NCBI RefSeq assembly: GCF_040812395.1
Contig: NZ_JBFNXH010000020.1
Coordinates: 1-64,000, forward strand
DNA length: 64,000 nucleotides
Reading direction: 5' to 3'
Origin: Paenibacillus_E sp040812395
Lineage (GTDB): Bacteria; Bacillota; Bacilli; Paenibacillales; NBRC-103111
The notes under the pieces are model-generated. The model had not been told where the DNA came from, searched no databases, and saw only the letters and a program-made list of their open reading frames with translations. Position 1 is the first letter of the stretch. Each line of letters starts with the position of its first letter. Below are positions 36,721 through 46,141 of this stretch, piece by piece. Made by a program: the position numbers and the translations under genes.

Positions 36721-36777
36721 CAGTTTTTCTGGCGAAAACAGAGCACATGCTTACGAAGTCAGTTTTTCTGGCGAAAA
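36721..36777 (+). repeat. 18-bp direct repeat in the pgk-tpiA spacer
   Basis: CAGTTTTTCTGGCGAAAA occurs at 36721-36738 and again at 36760-36777. Each copy contains a small CCAG/CTGG-like foldback. The second copy ends just before the tpiA ribosome site AGGAGG. Confidence 0.8.
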
Positions 36778-36797
36778 ACTTTTAGGAGGTTCCACCC

Positions 36798-37550
36798 ATG
36801 AGCAGAACACCCATTATCGCGGGTAACTGGAAAATGTTCAAAACCGTTTCCGAAGCCGTTAGTTTCGTGAACGAAGTAAAAGGCAGCACGGTAGAAGGTG
36901 TAGAGAGCGTAATCTGCTCTCCGTTCACGAACCTGCCTGCACTGGTTGAAGCTGCGAAAGGCACATCCCTTCATGTAGGCGCACAAAACCTGCACTTCGA
37001 AGACAATGGCGCATTCACAGGCGAAATCAGCGGCGTGATGTTGAAAGACCTTGGTGTAGAGTACGTTATCATCGGTCACTCCGAGCGTAGAGCTTACTTC
37101 GCTGAGTCCGACGAGATCGTGAACAAAAAAGTCGCAGCCGCGTTCAAACACGGCTTGACTCCGATCCTGTGCGTTGGCGAGAAGTTGGAAGAGCGTGAAG
37201 CAGGCCAAACCAAAGACGTTTGCAAAGTGCAAACGGAAGCGGCTTTCCAAGGCCTTAGTGCAGAGCAAGCGGCGCAAGTCGTTATCGCTTATGAGCCTAT
37301 TTGGGCGATTGGCACTGGTAAATCCTCCACAGCTGAAGATGCACAAGATGTTATCGGCTACATCCGTCAGCTGGTGAGCGGTCTATACGGCACATCCGTA
37401 GCAGATGCAGTTCGCATCCAATACGGCGGCAGCGTGAAGCCGAACAACATTGCCGAGTACATGGCACAGCCTGACATCGACGGCGCGCTTGTAGGCGGAG
37501 CGAGCTTAGAGCCTGCTTCCTACATCCAACTCGTCCAGGGGGCGAAGTAA
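36798..37550 (+). CDS. tpiA: Triosephosphate isomerase
   Basis: A 250-residue TIM barrel. N-terminal PIIAGNWKMFK (catalytic Lys), IIGHSERRAYF (catalytic His), and AYEPIWAIGTGK (catalytic Glu). TTAGGAGGTTCCACC precedes the ATG. One base separates its stop from the gpmI start. Confidence 0.97.
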   Translation: MSRTPIIAGNWKMFKTVSEAVSFVNEVKGSTVEGVESVICSPFTNLPALVEAAKGTSLHVGAQNLHFEDNGAFTGEISGVMLKDLGVEYVIIGHSERRAYFAESDEIVNKKVAAAFKHGLTPILCVGEKLEEREAGQTKDVCKVQTEAAFQGLSAEQAAQVVIAYEPIWAIGTGKSSTAEDAQDVIGYIRQLVSGLYGTSVADAVRIQYGGSVKPNNIAEYMAQPDIDGALVGGASLEPASYIQLVQGAK

Positions 37551-37551
37551 C

Positions 37552-39090
37552 ATGTCCAGACCCAAACCGGTAGCACTCATCATTCTCGATGGCTTCGGAC
37601 TGCGCTCGGAAGAGCAGGGAAATGCGGTTGCTCATGCGAAAAAACCAAACTACGACCGTTATTGGTCGACCTATCCACATACAACCTTGACTGCTTGCGG
37701 CGAGGCCGTAGGTTTGCCGGAAGGCCAGATGGGGAACTCTGAAGTAGGACACTTGAACATCGGTGCAGGCCGCACTGTGTATCAAGATTTGACTCGGATT
37801 TCGAAATCGATTCGTGACGGCGAATTTTACGACAACGAAACGTTGGTAGGCGCTGTACGTCATGCCAAAGAGAATGGCAAGAAGCTTCATCTGTACGGCT
37901 TGCTGTCCGATGGCGGCGTACACAGCCACATTCAGCATTTATTCGCGCTTCTTGATTTGGCGAAAAAGGAGCAGCTCGACGATGTGTACATCCACGCGTT
38001 CCTGGATGGCCGCGACGTAGCGCCTGATTCCGCGAGAAGTTACATGGAAAGCTTGCTGAACAAGATCTCGGAAGTCGGCGTAGGCAAGATTGCGACCGTT
38101 CAAGGCCGCTACTACGCAATGGATCGCGACAAGCGCTGGGAGCGTACGGAGAAATCCTACCGCGCCATGGTGTATGGCGATGGCCCATCCTACTCCGATC
38201 CAATGAAAGCGATCATTGAATCCTACGAGAAATCTGTTTTTGACGAATTTGTCATGCCAACGGTTATCGTCGGTGAAGATGGAAAACCTGTAGGACTTGT
38301 AGAGTCAGGCGACGCGATGGTATTTTTCAACTTCCGTCCTGACCGTGCGATCCAGCTTTCTCAAGTATTCACGAACGAAGATTTCCAAGGTTTCGATCGT
38401 GGGGACAAAGCTCCGAAAAACCTCTACTACGTTTGTCTGACGTTGTTCAGTGAATCCGTAGACGGTTTCGTAGCGTATAAACCTAAAAACCTTGATAACA
38501 CGCTCGGTGAAGTGCTTGCTCAGAACAATCTGAAGCAGCTTCGCGCAGCCGAGACAGAGAAATATCCGCACGTAACCTTCTTCTTCAGCGGTGGTCGTGA
38601 TAAGGAATTACCTGGTGAAACCCGTCTGCTCATTCCTTCACCGAAGGTTGCTACTTATGACTTGAAGCCTGAGATGAGCGCTTACGAGCTAGCGGATGCC
38701 GTTGTACAGGAAATTGAAGCGGAGCGTCAAGATGTGATCATTTTGAACTTTGCGAATCCAGACATGGTCGGTCACTCCGGACTTCTGGAGCCAACCGTTA
38801 AAGCAATCGAGGCAACAGACGAGTGCTTAGGCAAAGTTGTGGATGCTATCATCGCCAAAGGCGGCGTGGTCTGCATTACAGCGGATCATGGCAATGCGGA
38901 CGTTGTTACGAATCCGGATGGGACACGCAACACGGCGCATACGACGAATCCTGTGCCTTTCATTGTGACGGACAAATCTGTTACACTAAGAGATGGCGGA
39001 ATTTTGGCAGATATTGCCCCGACAATGCTAGACTTCTTGGAAGTACAGCAACCGGAGCAAATGACCGGAGCCACGATCCTTAAACGATAA
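37552..39090 (+). CDS. gpmI: 2,3-bisphosphoglycerate-independent phosphoglycerate mutase
   Basis: A 512-residue manganese-dependent mutase of the alkaline phosphatase superfamily. Metal-site LIILDGFGLR, catalytic Ser in QMGNSEVGHLNIGAGR, and C-terminal TADHGNAD. GGGGGCGAAG lies upstream of the ATG. Fourth enzyme gene of the operon. Confidence 0.96.
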   Translation: MSRPKPVALIILDGFGLRSEEQGNAVAHAKKPNYDRYWSTYPHTTLTACGEAVGLPEGQMGNSEVGHLNIGAGRTVYQDLTRISKSIRDGEFYDNETLVGAVRHAKENGKKLHLYGLLSDGGVHSHIQHLFALLDLAKKEQLDDVYIHAFLDGRDVAPDSARSYMESLLNKISEVGVGKIATVQGRYYAMDRDKRWERTEKSYRAMVYGDGPSYSDPMKAIIESYEKSVFDEFVMPTVIVGEDGKPVGLVESGDAMVFFNFRPDRAIQLSQVFTNEDFQGFDRGDKAPKNLYYVCLTLFSESVDGFVAYKPKNLDNTLGEVLAQNNLKQLRAAETEKYPHVTFFFSGGRDKELPGETRLLIPSPKVATYDLKPEMSAYELADAVVQEIEAERQDVIILNFANPDMVGHSGLLEPTVKAIEATDECLGKVVDAIIAKGGVVCITADHGNADVVTNPDGTRNTAHTTNPVPFIVTDKSVTLRDGGILADIAPTMLDFLEVQQPEQMTGATILKR

Positions 39091-39141
39091 TCCTCATAAG
39101 GATATTCGAACCACATATTATAAAAGGAGTGTTTTCTAACA

Positions 39142-40434
39142 ATGACTATTATTTCTGATGTTTACGCACGCGAAGTTCTAGACTCCCGCGGTAACCCGAC
39201 TGTAGAGGTAGAAGTATACCTGGAATCCGGCGCTTTCGGCCGTGCAATCGTCCCTTCAGGCGCTTCCACAGGCGCATACGAAGCTGTTGAGCTTCGTGAT
39301 GGTGACAAAGGCCGTTACCTTGGCAAAGGCGTTCTGAAAGCCGTTGACAACGTGAACGAAATTATCGCTCCAGAAATCATTGGATTAGACGCTCTTGATC
39401 AAGTCGGCATCGACAACAAAATGATCGAGCTTGACGGTACGCCTAACAAAGCAAAATTAGGCGCTAACGCTATTCTTGCTGTATCCATGGCTGTTGCTCG
39501 TGCAGCGGCTGACGCATTGGATGTTCCTTTGTATGTATACCTGGGCGGATTCAACGCGAAAACTCTTCCAGTTCCAATGATGAACATCATTAACGGCGGC
39601 GCGCATGCGGACAACAACGTTGACGTTCAAGAGTTCATGGTTCTGCCAGTTGGAGCACCTACGTTTAAAGAAGCTCTTCGCATTGGCGCAGAAATCTTCC
39701 ACAGCTTGAAATCCGTTCTGAAAGATAAAGGCTTGAACACAGCAGTTGGCGACGAAGGCGGATTCGCTCCTAACTTCACATCCAACGAAGAAGCCATCAC
39801 TACCATCCTTACAGCTATCGAAAAAGCCGGTTACAAACCAGGTGTTGACGTATTCTTGGGTATGGACGTTGCTTCCACAGAATTCTTCAAAGATGGCAAA
39901 TACGTGTTGGAAGGCGAAGGCAAATCCTTCACATCCGCTGAGTGGGTTGACTTCCTTGCTGCATGGGTTGATAAATACCCAATCATCACAGTGGAAGACG
40001 GCTGTTCCGAAGACGATTGGGAAGGTTGGAAATTGCTTACTGAGAAATTGGGCAGCAAAGTTCAACTGGTTGGTGACGATTTGTTCGTTACGAACACAGA
40101 GCGTCTTTCCACAGGTATCGAGCAAAACATCGGTAACTCCATCTTGGTTAAAGTGAACCAAATTGGTACACTGACTGAAACTTTCGATGCAATTGAAATG
40201 GCTAAACGCGCTGGTTACACAGCGGTTATTTCCCACCGTTCCGGTGAGAGCGAAGACAGCACAATCGCTGACATCGCTGTTGCTACGAATGCTGGTCAAA
40301 TCAAAACAGGTGCTCCATCCCGTACAGACCGCGTAGCGAAGTACAACCAATTGCTTCGCATCGAAGACGAGCTTCACTCTGTAGCTCAATACGCTGGTAA
40401 AAAAGCGTTCTACAACTTGAGAAACTTCAAGTAA
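39142..40434 (+). CDS. eno: Enolase
   Basis: A 430-residue enolase. N-terminal REVLDSRGNPTVEVEVYL, catalytic GDEGGFAPN, and the signature ILVKVNQIGTLTET followed by SHRSGESEDSTIADIAV. TAAAAGGAGTG precedes the ATG. Last glycolytic gene of the operon. Confidence 0.97.
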   Translation: MTIISDVYAREVLDSRGNPTVEVEVYLESGAFGRAIVPSGASTGAYEAVELRDGDKGRYLGKGVLKAVDNVNEIIAPEIIGLDALDQVGIDNKMIELDGTPNKAKLGANAILAVSMAVARAAADALDVPLYVYLGGFNAKTLPVPMMNIINGGAHADNNVDVQEFMVLPVGAPTFKEALRIGAEIFHSLKSVLKDKGLNTAVGDEGGFAPNFTSNEEAITTILTAIEKAGYKPGVDVFLGMDVASTEFFKDGKYVLEGEGKSFTSAEWVDFLAAWVDKYPIITVEDGCSEDDWEGWKLLTEKLGSKVQLVGDDLFVTNTERLSTGIEQNIGNSILVKVNQIGTLTETFDAIEMAKRAGYTAVISHRSGESEDSTIADIAVATNAGQIKTGAPSRTDRVAKYNQLLRIEDELHSVAQYAGKKAFYNLRNFK

Positions 40435-40519
40435 GCTTCTGCACGACATAGGGATCTTTGGACGGAGTTCAAAGTCTCTCCGATAAATTAAATACACGAC
40501 CGAGAGGGGATTCGCGGCT

Positions 40520-41236
40520 ATGAGCAACTGGTTGAAAACTATTTTATTTATAATAGGTTCAGCTGTGCTTACTCACATGCCGCTGATCCCCTCCTCATTT
40601 TTCCGGAATCTCGATACGATGGTTCATGAGTTTGGTCATGCCGTTATGACGCTGGCACTATCGGGTAAAGTGATGTATATCGAGCTCTACGCTAACCATA
40701 GTGGCGTGACTTACTCATCCATGGCGAAGTCTTGGGCGATTCTGCCTGTATCTTTAGCGGGTTATTTCACAGCATCCTCATTCGCTTGGTTCCTCTTCTC
40801 GGCCTATGCCAGAGGACAGCAGAGAATCGGACTTCAGGTTATGACGGTATTAGCCGTTCTTTCCCTTATACTTTTCGTACGCAATATGTTCGGCGTGACT
40901 TGGCTTATCGGATTTATTGTCTTGACGATTATTGTGCTGGCTCTGACCCCGAAATGGTTGCGTGACTTTTATTATCTGCTGATTGCGTTCATCTGCTTGG
41001 AAGAATCCGTATTCGGACCATTTTCTTTGATGATATATGCGATACAAAGCTCCCGCAGCGCGGGGGACGCAACGAATCTGGCACTGCAAACCGGCGTTCC
41101 TGCAATTGTGTGGGCGGCTATTTTCACGTTGTTCGCGTTATGGTGCGCTAAGCAGGCCGTTCAAGCTTTTCTGGGGCGGAAGAAGGGGGCAAGAGCTTCC
41201 AAGTCTCAAACGCCAGCTTCCTCTTATCGGGAGTAG
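40520..41236 (+). CDS. M50-type membrane metalloprotease-like protein
   Basis: A 238-residue protein with about six membrane segments. HEFGHAVM (residues ~38-45) is the zinc-binding HExxH placed at a membrane helix, as in the peptidase M50B-like family. A clear distal site-2-protease NPDG motif is not seen. CGAGAGGGGATTCGCGGCT precedes the ATG. Substrate unknown. Confidence 0.75.
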   Translation: MSNWLKTILFIIGSAVLTHMPLIPSSFFRNLDTMVHEFGHAVMTLALSGKVMYIELYANHSGVTYSSMAKSWAILPVSLAGYFTASSFAWFLFSAYARGQQRIGLQVMTVLAVLSLILFVRNMFGVTWLIGFIVLTIIVLALTPKWLRDFYYLLIAFICLEESVFGPFSLMIYAIQSSRSAGDATNLALQTGVPAIVWAAIFTLFALWCAKQAVQAFLGRKKGARASKSQTPASSYRE

Positions 41237-41247
41237 CAGGAGTTATC

Positions 41248-41276
41248 TTGTTTTTTGGGACAAACTGTGTTAAAAT
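41248..41276 (+). promoter_or_regulatory. Promoter upstream of secG
   Basis: TTGTTT, 17-base spacer, TAAAAT: a reasonable sigma-A promoter about 50 bases before the secG start. Confidence 0.55.
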
Positions 41277-41323
41277 ACTCATGCTAGTTGTATAGGCAAA
41301 GTTCAGGCAATTGGGGTGCTCAC

Positions 41324-41560
41324 ATGGTAATCTTTATGAAAATTTTGTTGATCATAGCTTCGCTCGGATTGATTGCGATTGTACTGCTGCAAAAAGGTAA
41401 AAGCGCAGGCTTGTCCGGTGCGATTTCTGGCGGTGCTGAACATCTATTCGGTAAGCAAAAAGCGCGCGGTTTGGAATTATTGCTGTCCCGTGCAACAATG
41501 GGGCTTGCTGCTGCATTTTTCATTCTTTCAATTGTCGTAGCATACGTAGTGAAGGGCTAA
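41324..41560 (+). CDS. secG: Preprotein translocase subunit SecG
   Basis: A 78-residue protein with two membrane helices (residues ~2-20 and ~52-76). Between them lies the conserved LLQKGKSAGLSGAISGGAEHLFGKQKARG. It assists SecYE during export. The ATG at 41324 follows GGGGTG and matches family length. Neighbour order secG-est-rnr-smpB-ssrA is common in Bacillota. Confidence 0.95.
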   Translation: MVIFMKILLIIASLGLIAIVLLQKGKSAGLSGAISGGAEHLFGKQKARGLELLLSRATMGLAAAFFILSIVVAYVVKG

Positions 41561-41577
41561 CACACATAAAACGATAG

Positions 41578-41608
41578 CAGCAGGGGAACTATACTCCTGC
41601 TGTTTTTT
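41578..41608 (+). terminator. Terminator after secG
   Basis: Stem CAGCAGG / CCTGCTG followed by six T. Confidence 0.88.
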
Positions 41609-41692
41609 CATTTTATACAGCCATTCACGTGGTTGGTAACTGACATTGCTTCGCGCATGTTACAGTTGCAGCCTAGGTAGGAGATGGACGCC

Positions 41693-42496
41693 ATGGAAAA
41701 GAGAGTATATAAGTCGACAGACCCTTTCTTTTGGCAAGGCAGCGGAACGAACCGTGAGATGGGCATTCTGATGGTTCATGGATTCACAGGCTCGCCTTCG
41801 GAATTCAGACGAATTGGATATGAATTGCAGGATGAAGGATATACCGTTAATGCGGTAAGACTCCCCGGACATGGGACAACCCCTGAAGAAATGATACGAA
41901 CCGGATGGACGGATTGGTATGGGCATGTGCTGGAGAGCCACGACTCGCTTGCCGCGGTGTGCAAAAGCGTCGTTGTTATGGGACACTCGATGGGCGGTCT
42001 TTTAGCCTTGAAGTTAGCGGTGGAACGTCATGTTACTGGCGTCATATCGCTCGCTACGCCAATATTTCTGGCAACGAGAAAGATCGTGCTGGCGTCGTTG
42101 CTGCAGCATTTTATCGAGTATTTGGAAAAGAAACCCAAACAAATCCCCACTTTGTTAGATGAGTCATGTGCTTATACCAAAACGCCGATTCGCTGTGTCG
42201 TTAGTTTGCGTAAACTATTAAAGCAAGTGAAAAGTCTTCTGCCTCAAGTAGAGGCTCCAATTTGGATCGGACAAGGAACGAGGGACGCCGTTGTACGGCA
42301 GGAAAGTGCTGCATTTCTACATCAACAGACTCGGTCCGAAGTGAAAGAAATTCATTATTATCCGCAGTCGTCGCATGGGCTGCTGCTGGATCACGAGAGA
42401 GAGCAAATCTACGCGGATATTTCGTTGTTTATCCAGTCCCTTAAGGTGGAAGACTATCGGATAAGGGAATCGGCAACAGCGGCGGATAGAAGCTAG
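41693..42496 (+). CDS. Alpha/beta-hydrolase carboxylesterase (Est/YvaK type)
   Basis: About 267 residues. The oxyanion region is ILMVHGFTGSPSEF; the nucleophile Ser sits in VVMGHSMGGLLALK; the catalytic His is in YPQSSHGLLLDHE. Matches the secG-linked carboxylesterase family. ATG 41693 sits nine bases after TAGGTAGGAG; ATG 41684 is too close to it. Natural substrate unknown. Confidence 0.88.
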   Translation: MEKRVYKSTDPFFWQGSGTNREMGILMVHGFTGSPSEFRRIGYELQDEGYTVNAVRLPGHGTTPEEMIRTGWTDWYGHVLESHDSLAAVCKSVVVMGHSMGGLLALKLAVERHVTGVISLATPIFLATRKIVLASLLQHFIEYLEKKPKQIPTLLDESCAYTKTPIRCVVSLRKLLKQVKSLLPQVEAPIWIGQGTRDAVVRQESAAFLHQQTRSEVKEIHYYPQSSHGLLLDHEREQIYADISLFIQSLKVEDYRIRESATAADRS

Positions 42497-42526
42497 GCTC
42501 AACAACAACAAGAAGGTGAAGATTGG

Positions 42527-45385
42527 ATGACAACAACGAAAGAAGTACTAAATTTTATGCAAGAAACGGCTTATAAGCCGATGACGTACCAGGAGCTTGA
42601 AAAGCATTTTAATATTGGGAATGCGATGGATTTCAAAGATTTCCTGAAAATATTGAATGGCTTGGAGCAGGAAGGTCTTATTCTGCGCACACGCAACGAT
42701 CGCTACGGCGTGCCGGAGCGGATGAACTTACTGCGAGGCAAGCTGCAGGCGCATGCCAAAGGGTTCGGGTTTCTGATTCCTGATGATCGAGAGCACCCGG
42801 ATGTGTATATTAATGCGAATGATATGAATACGGCGATGAACGGAGATATCATTCTCGTAAGGATTACCTCCAAGAGCCAGGGCGGCGGCCGGATGGAAGG
42901 CGAGGTTGTGCGGGTTGTTACCCGAGCCAATACACAGATTGTTGGTATTTTCCAAAGCCAGGAAACCTATGCGTTCGTGATCCCGGATGATAAGCGGGTT
43001 TCGCGGGATATTTTCATTCCTCAGCATGCTTTCATGGGTGCGGTGACGGGTCAGAAAGTCGTGGTCAAGCTCGTTAACTATCCAGAAGGGCGTGCGGCTG
43101 CGGAAGGGGAAGTCATTGAAATCTTGGGCCATAAGGATGACCCAGGCGTTGATATTTTAGCGATTGTACGTAAATTCCAGCTGCCGGAAGCATTCCAGGA
43201 GGAAGTTGTGCTGGAGGCGGAAGCGGCTCCTGATTCCATCACAGAGGATGAGATCAAGGATCAGGGACGACGGGATCTCAGGGATAAAAGAATTGTCACC
43301 ATCGATGGTGAGGATGCTAAGGACTTGGATGATGCGGTCAATGTAGAGCTGCTAGAGAATGGCAACTATGTGCTGGGCGTTCATATTGCCGATGTGAGCT
43401 ACTATGTGCGGGAAGGCTCTGCGTTAGATCAGGAAGCGTATAACCGCGGCTGCTCGGTTTATTTGACGGATCGTGTGATTCCTATGTTGCCACACCGCCT
43501 TTCGAACGGGATCTGTTCGTTGAATCCGCGTGTGGATCGGCTGACAATGTCCTGCGAGATGGAATTTGATGAGCAATTGAATGTGGTCAGGCATGATATA
43601 TTTACAAGTGTGATTCGGACTAGCGAGCGGATGACGTACACGAATGTGCGAAAGCTGTTGACAGGCGAAGCGGAGCCGGAGCTTGTGGAACGGTATGCCT
43701 ATTTGATGGACGACTTTAAGATGATGGAAGACTTGTCTAAACGGCTGCGCGGCAGACGGATGAAGCGGGGAGCGATTGATTTTGACTTTGAGGAGTCCAA
43801 AATTATTGTCGATCCTGAAGGCAAGGCTACGGACATTGTAAAAAGAGAGCGTTCAGTCGCTGAAATGATGATCGAAGAGTTCATGCTAGCTGCGAATGAA
43901 ACCGTTGCCGAGCATTTCCATTGGATGAAGGTTCCGTTCCTGTACCGGATCCATGAGGACCCCGATGCCGAGAAGCTGATGCATTTCATGGAGTTCATTA
44001 CGAATTTCGGATATACGGTGCGTGGAAAAGGGAACACGGTTCATCCTCGTGCTTTGCAAACCTTATTGGAAGAAATTAAGGGGACGCCAGAAGAAACGGT
44101 CGTCAGCAAAGTGATGCTTCGTTCGATGAAGCAGGCTCGTTACGATGCGCAAAGCTTGGGCCATTTTGGACTGGCGGCTGAATTCTATTCTCACTTTACG
44201 TCACCGATCAGACGTTATCCGGATTTGATCATTCACCGCGTCATTCGCGAAGTGCTGGAAAGCGGCTCGTTGACGGATAAGCGTACAGAATATCTTGCGT
44301 CGCGGATGGATGATATTGCACGTCAATCTTCGGAGCGTGAACGTGTTGCGGTTGACGCAGAGCGTGAGACTGAAGCTCTGAAGAAGGCCGAGTATATGCT
44401 AGATAAAGTCGGCGAGGAATTTGAAGGCATCATATCCAGCGTAACGAACTTTGGTATTTTCGTGGAGCTGGATAATACGGTTGAGGGCTTGATCCGCCTT
44501 AGCGATCTAACCGATGACTATTACCACTATCACGAGATGCAGCATGCTTTAATTGGCGAGCGTACGTCCAAAATATATCGCATTGGTGATGAAGCCAAAG
44601 TTCGCGTTGCCCGTGTAAATATGGATGAGCGTACGATTGATTTTGAAATGGTTGATATGAAGGCGCGCAGCAGCAAACCGAACTTTGCAAGAAAAGGGAA
44701 TATGCAAGGGTTCAAAGGCACAGGCGGTGGAGATCGCGGTCGTAATGGCGGTGCCAGTCGTGGCGGAAAAGCCGGCGGATCCGGCAAACCCGGTAAGGGT
44801 GGCTTTGGCGGTAAAGGGAAGGCTGGCGGCAAAACCGGTGGCGGGAACGGCGCAAGCAGTGGCAGAGGCAATAGTGCTGCGAGGGCAACTGAAGAGCGTG
44901 GGAAGGGCAGAGGCGGCAGTGCTTCGAGAACAGCGGAAGAGAGAGGGCGGTTCAAAGGCGACAATCTGAGCGCTCGATTGGAGGCTGTCGGTGCTGGGCG
45001 GACCGAAGGCAGGAGCTCGAACGCTGACGCAGATGGCGCTGGCCAAGAAAGCGGTAAAAAAGGAAGTCGCAGAGGTGGTCGTGGCGAAGGCGGCGGCGCC
45101 GCAGGCCAAAACGGAGGCTTCGGCGCGAGAGGCGGGCGTAAGCGTGGCAAGGGCGGCGGAGGTGCCGCAGGCCAAAGCGGGGGCTTCGGTGCAAGAGCCG
45201 ATGGTGGAAACTCGGCAGGTCAAAGCGAAGGCTTTGGTGCGAGAACTGGAGGCAAGCGTGGCGAAGGCGGATCGCCTGCTGCGGGTGGCAGTGATTGGGC
45301 GAGCGGCGTGAACGCGCTCGCCAAGGGCGGTCGCCGTCGGAGCGATGACGGCGGAAGTGGCGGCAGCAAGAAGCGGCGGACTTAG
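42527..45385 (+). CDS. rnr: Ribonuclease R with very long Gly/Arg-rich tail
   Basis: A 952-residue 3'-5' exoribonuclease. It has an N-terminal winged helix (~1-70), cold-shock domains, the RNB catalytic domain (VTIDGEDAKDLDDAVNVE with the metal-binding Asp residues; FTSPIRRYPDLIIHR), and an S1 domain (EEFEGIISSVTNFGIFVELDN) ending near residue 710. The remaining ~240 residues are low-complexity Gly/Arg/Lys/Ser/Ala, including GQSGGFGARA-like repeats. The usual Bacillota tail is much shorter. GAAGGTGAAGATTGG precedes the ATG. It works with SmpB-tmRNA encoded downstream in non-stop mRNA decay. Confidence 0.95.
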   Translation: MTTTKEVLNFMQETAYKPMTYQELEKHFNIGNAMDFKDFLKILNGLEQEGLILRTRNDRYGVPERMNLLRGKLQAHAKGFGFLIPDDREHPDVYINANDMNTAMNGDIILVRITSKSQGGGRMEGEVVRVVTRANTQIVGIFQSQETYAFVIPDDKRVSRDIFIPQHAFMGAVTGQKVVVKLVNYPEGRAAAEGEVIEILGHKDDPGVDILAIVRKFQLPEAFQEEVVLEAEAAPDSITEDEIKDQGRRDLRDKRIVTIDGEDAKDLDDAVNVELLENGNYVLGVHIADVSYYVREGSALDQEAYNRGCSVYLTDRVIPMLPHRLSNGICSLNPRVDRLTMSCEMEFDEQLNVVRHDIFTSVIRTSERMTYTNVRKLLTGEAEPELVERYAYLMDDFKMMEDLSKRLRGRRMKRGAIDFDFEESKIIVDPEGKATDIVKRERSVAEMMIEEFMLAANETVAEHFHWMKVPFLYRIHEDPDAEKLMHFMEFITNFGYTVRGKGNTVHPRALQTLLEEIKGTPEETVVSKVMLRSMKQARYDAQSLGHFGLAAEFYSHFTSPIRRYPDLIIHRVIREVLESGSLTDKRTEYLASRMDDIARQSSERERVAVDAERETEALKKAEYMLDKVGEEFEGIISSVTNFGIFVELDNTVEGLIRLSDLTDDYYHYHEMQHALIGERTSKIYRIGDEAKVRVARVNMDERTIDFEMVDMKARSSKPNFARKGNMQGFKGTGGGDRGRNGGASRGGKAGGSGKPGKGGFGGKGKAGGKTGGGNGASSGRGNSAARATEERGKGRGGSASRTAEERGRFKGDNLSARLEAVGAGRTEGRSSNADADGAGQESGKKGSRRGGRGEGGGAAGQNGGFGARGGRKRGKGGGGAAGQSGGFGARADGGNSAGQSEGFGARTGGKRGEGGSPAAGGSDWASGVNALAKGGRRRSDDGGSGGSKKRRT

Positions 45386-45399
45386 TCGCCGCTTCTTGC
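45364..45399 (+). terminator. Strong hairpin overlapping the rnr stop
   Basis: Perfect thirteen-base G+C-rich stem GCAAGAAGCGGCG / CGCCGCTTCTTGC; the left arm encodes the last codons of rnr. The T tail is weak. Confidence 0.75.
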
Positions 45400-45480
45400 A
45401 TTTCCGCCACGAACTTGCTACAATAGGTTGCACATTGTAGCTAGATTTACCAGCACGCACGTGCGGGAGGAGGATCTCAC

Positions 45481-45963
45481 GTGGCAACGAAAAAGGCCGA
45501 CGGCAAAGTGCTCGCCCAGAACAAGAAGGCGTCGCATGACTACTTTATTGAAGAAACGTATGAGTGCGGAATTGTCCTGACCGGCACGGAGATCAAATCC
45601 TTGCGAGCGGGCAGGGCGAATCTGGGCGATAGCTTTTCCACCATTCGTAACGGGGAGGCTTTTGTGCATAATATGCATATTAGTCCGTTCGAGCAAGGAA
45701 ATCGCAGCAACCCGACCGATCCTACAAGAGCGCGCAAACTGCTTTTGAAAAAGGTACAGATCGCTAAAATGTTAGGGCAAGCCAAACAAGAAGGATACAC
45801 GCTAGTTCCTTTGAAAGTGTATATTCGTAATGGCTACGCTAAATTATTGCTTGGTATAGGTAAAGGGAAGAAGCAATACGACAAACGTGAAACCGCCGCG
45901 AAGCGGGATGCACAGCGCGATATTCAGCGTGCTTTGCGCGAGAAGCAGAAGGTCGCCAGATAA
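45481..45963 (+). CDS. smpB: SsrA-binding protein
   Basis: A 160-residue SmpB. Signature YFIEETYECGIVLTGTEIKSLRAG, then NMHISPFEQGN, and a basic C-terminal tail (GKKQYDKRETAAKRDAQRDIQRALREKQ). It binds tmRNA and delivers it to stalled ribosomes. The start is GTG, with GGAGGAGGATCTCAC upstream. ssrA follows at 46142. Confidence 0.96.
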   Translation: MATKKADGKVLAQNKKASHDYFIEETYECGIVLTGTEIKSLRAGRANLGDSFSTIRNGEAFVHNMHISPFEQGNRSNPTDPTRARKLLLKKVQIAKMLGQAKQEGYTLVPLKVYIRNGYAKLLLGIGKGKKQYDKRETAAKRDAQRDIQRALREKQKVAR

Positions 45964-46141
45964 ACGAAGTGGCAGATCTGGTAGGCAGCCCCTAAGCTTC
46001 CATGAACATAGTCGTTCACTTTTCATGCACCTGTGGTATACTAATTTAGCAGCAACGAATAAGCAACTGATTAGCTCGATCCTTGATCTAAGTAATGCCT
46101 TTTATCTTCCTTCGTCTTACAGACGGAGTTGAAGACAATTC

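Noticed and set aside
39457..40527. 356-codon minus-strand frame opposite eno
   Set aside because: Antisense shadow of the strongly codon-biased enolase gene; no ribosome site or family match.
44530..45487. Long minus-strand Pro/Ala-rich frames opposite the rnr tail
   Set aside because: They mirror the Gly/Arg-rich repeat codons of rnr and have no independent support.
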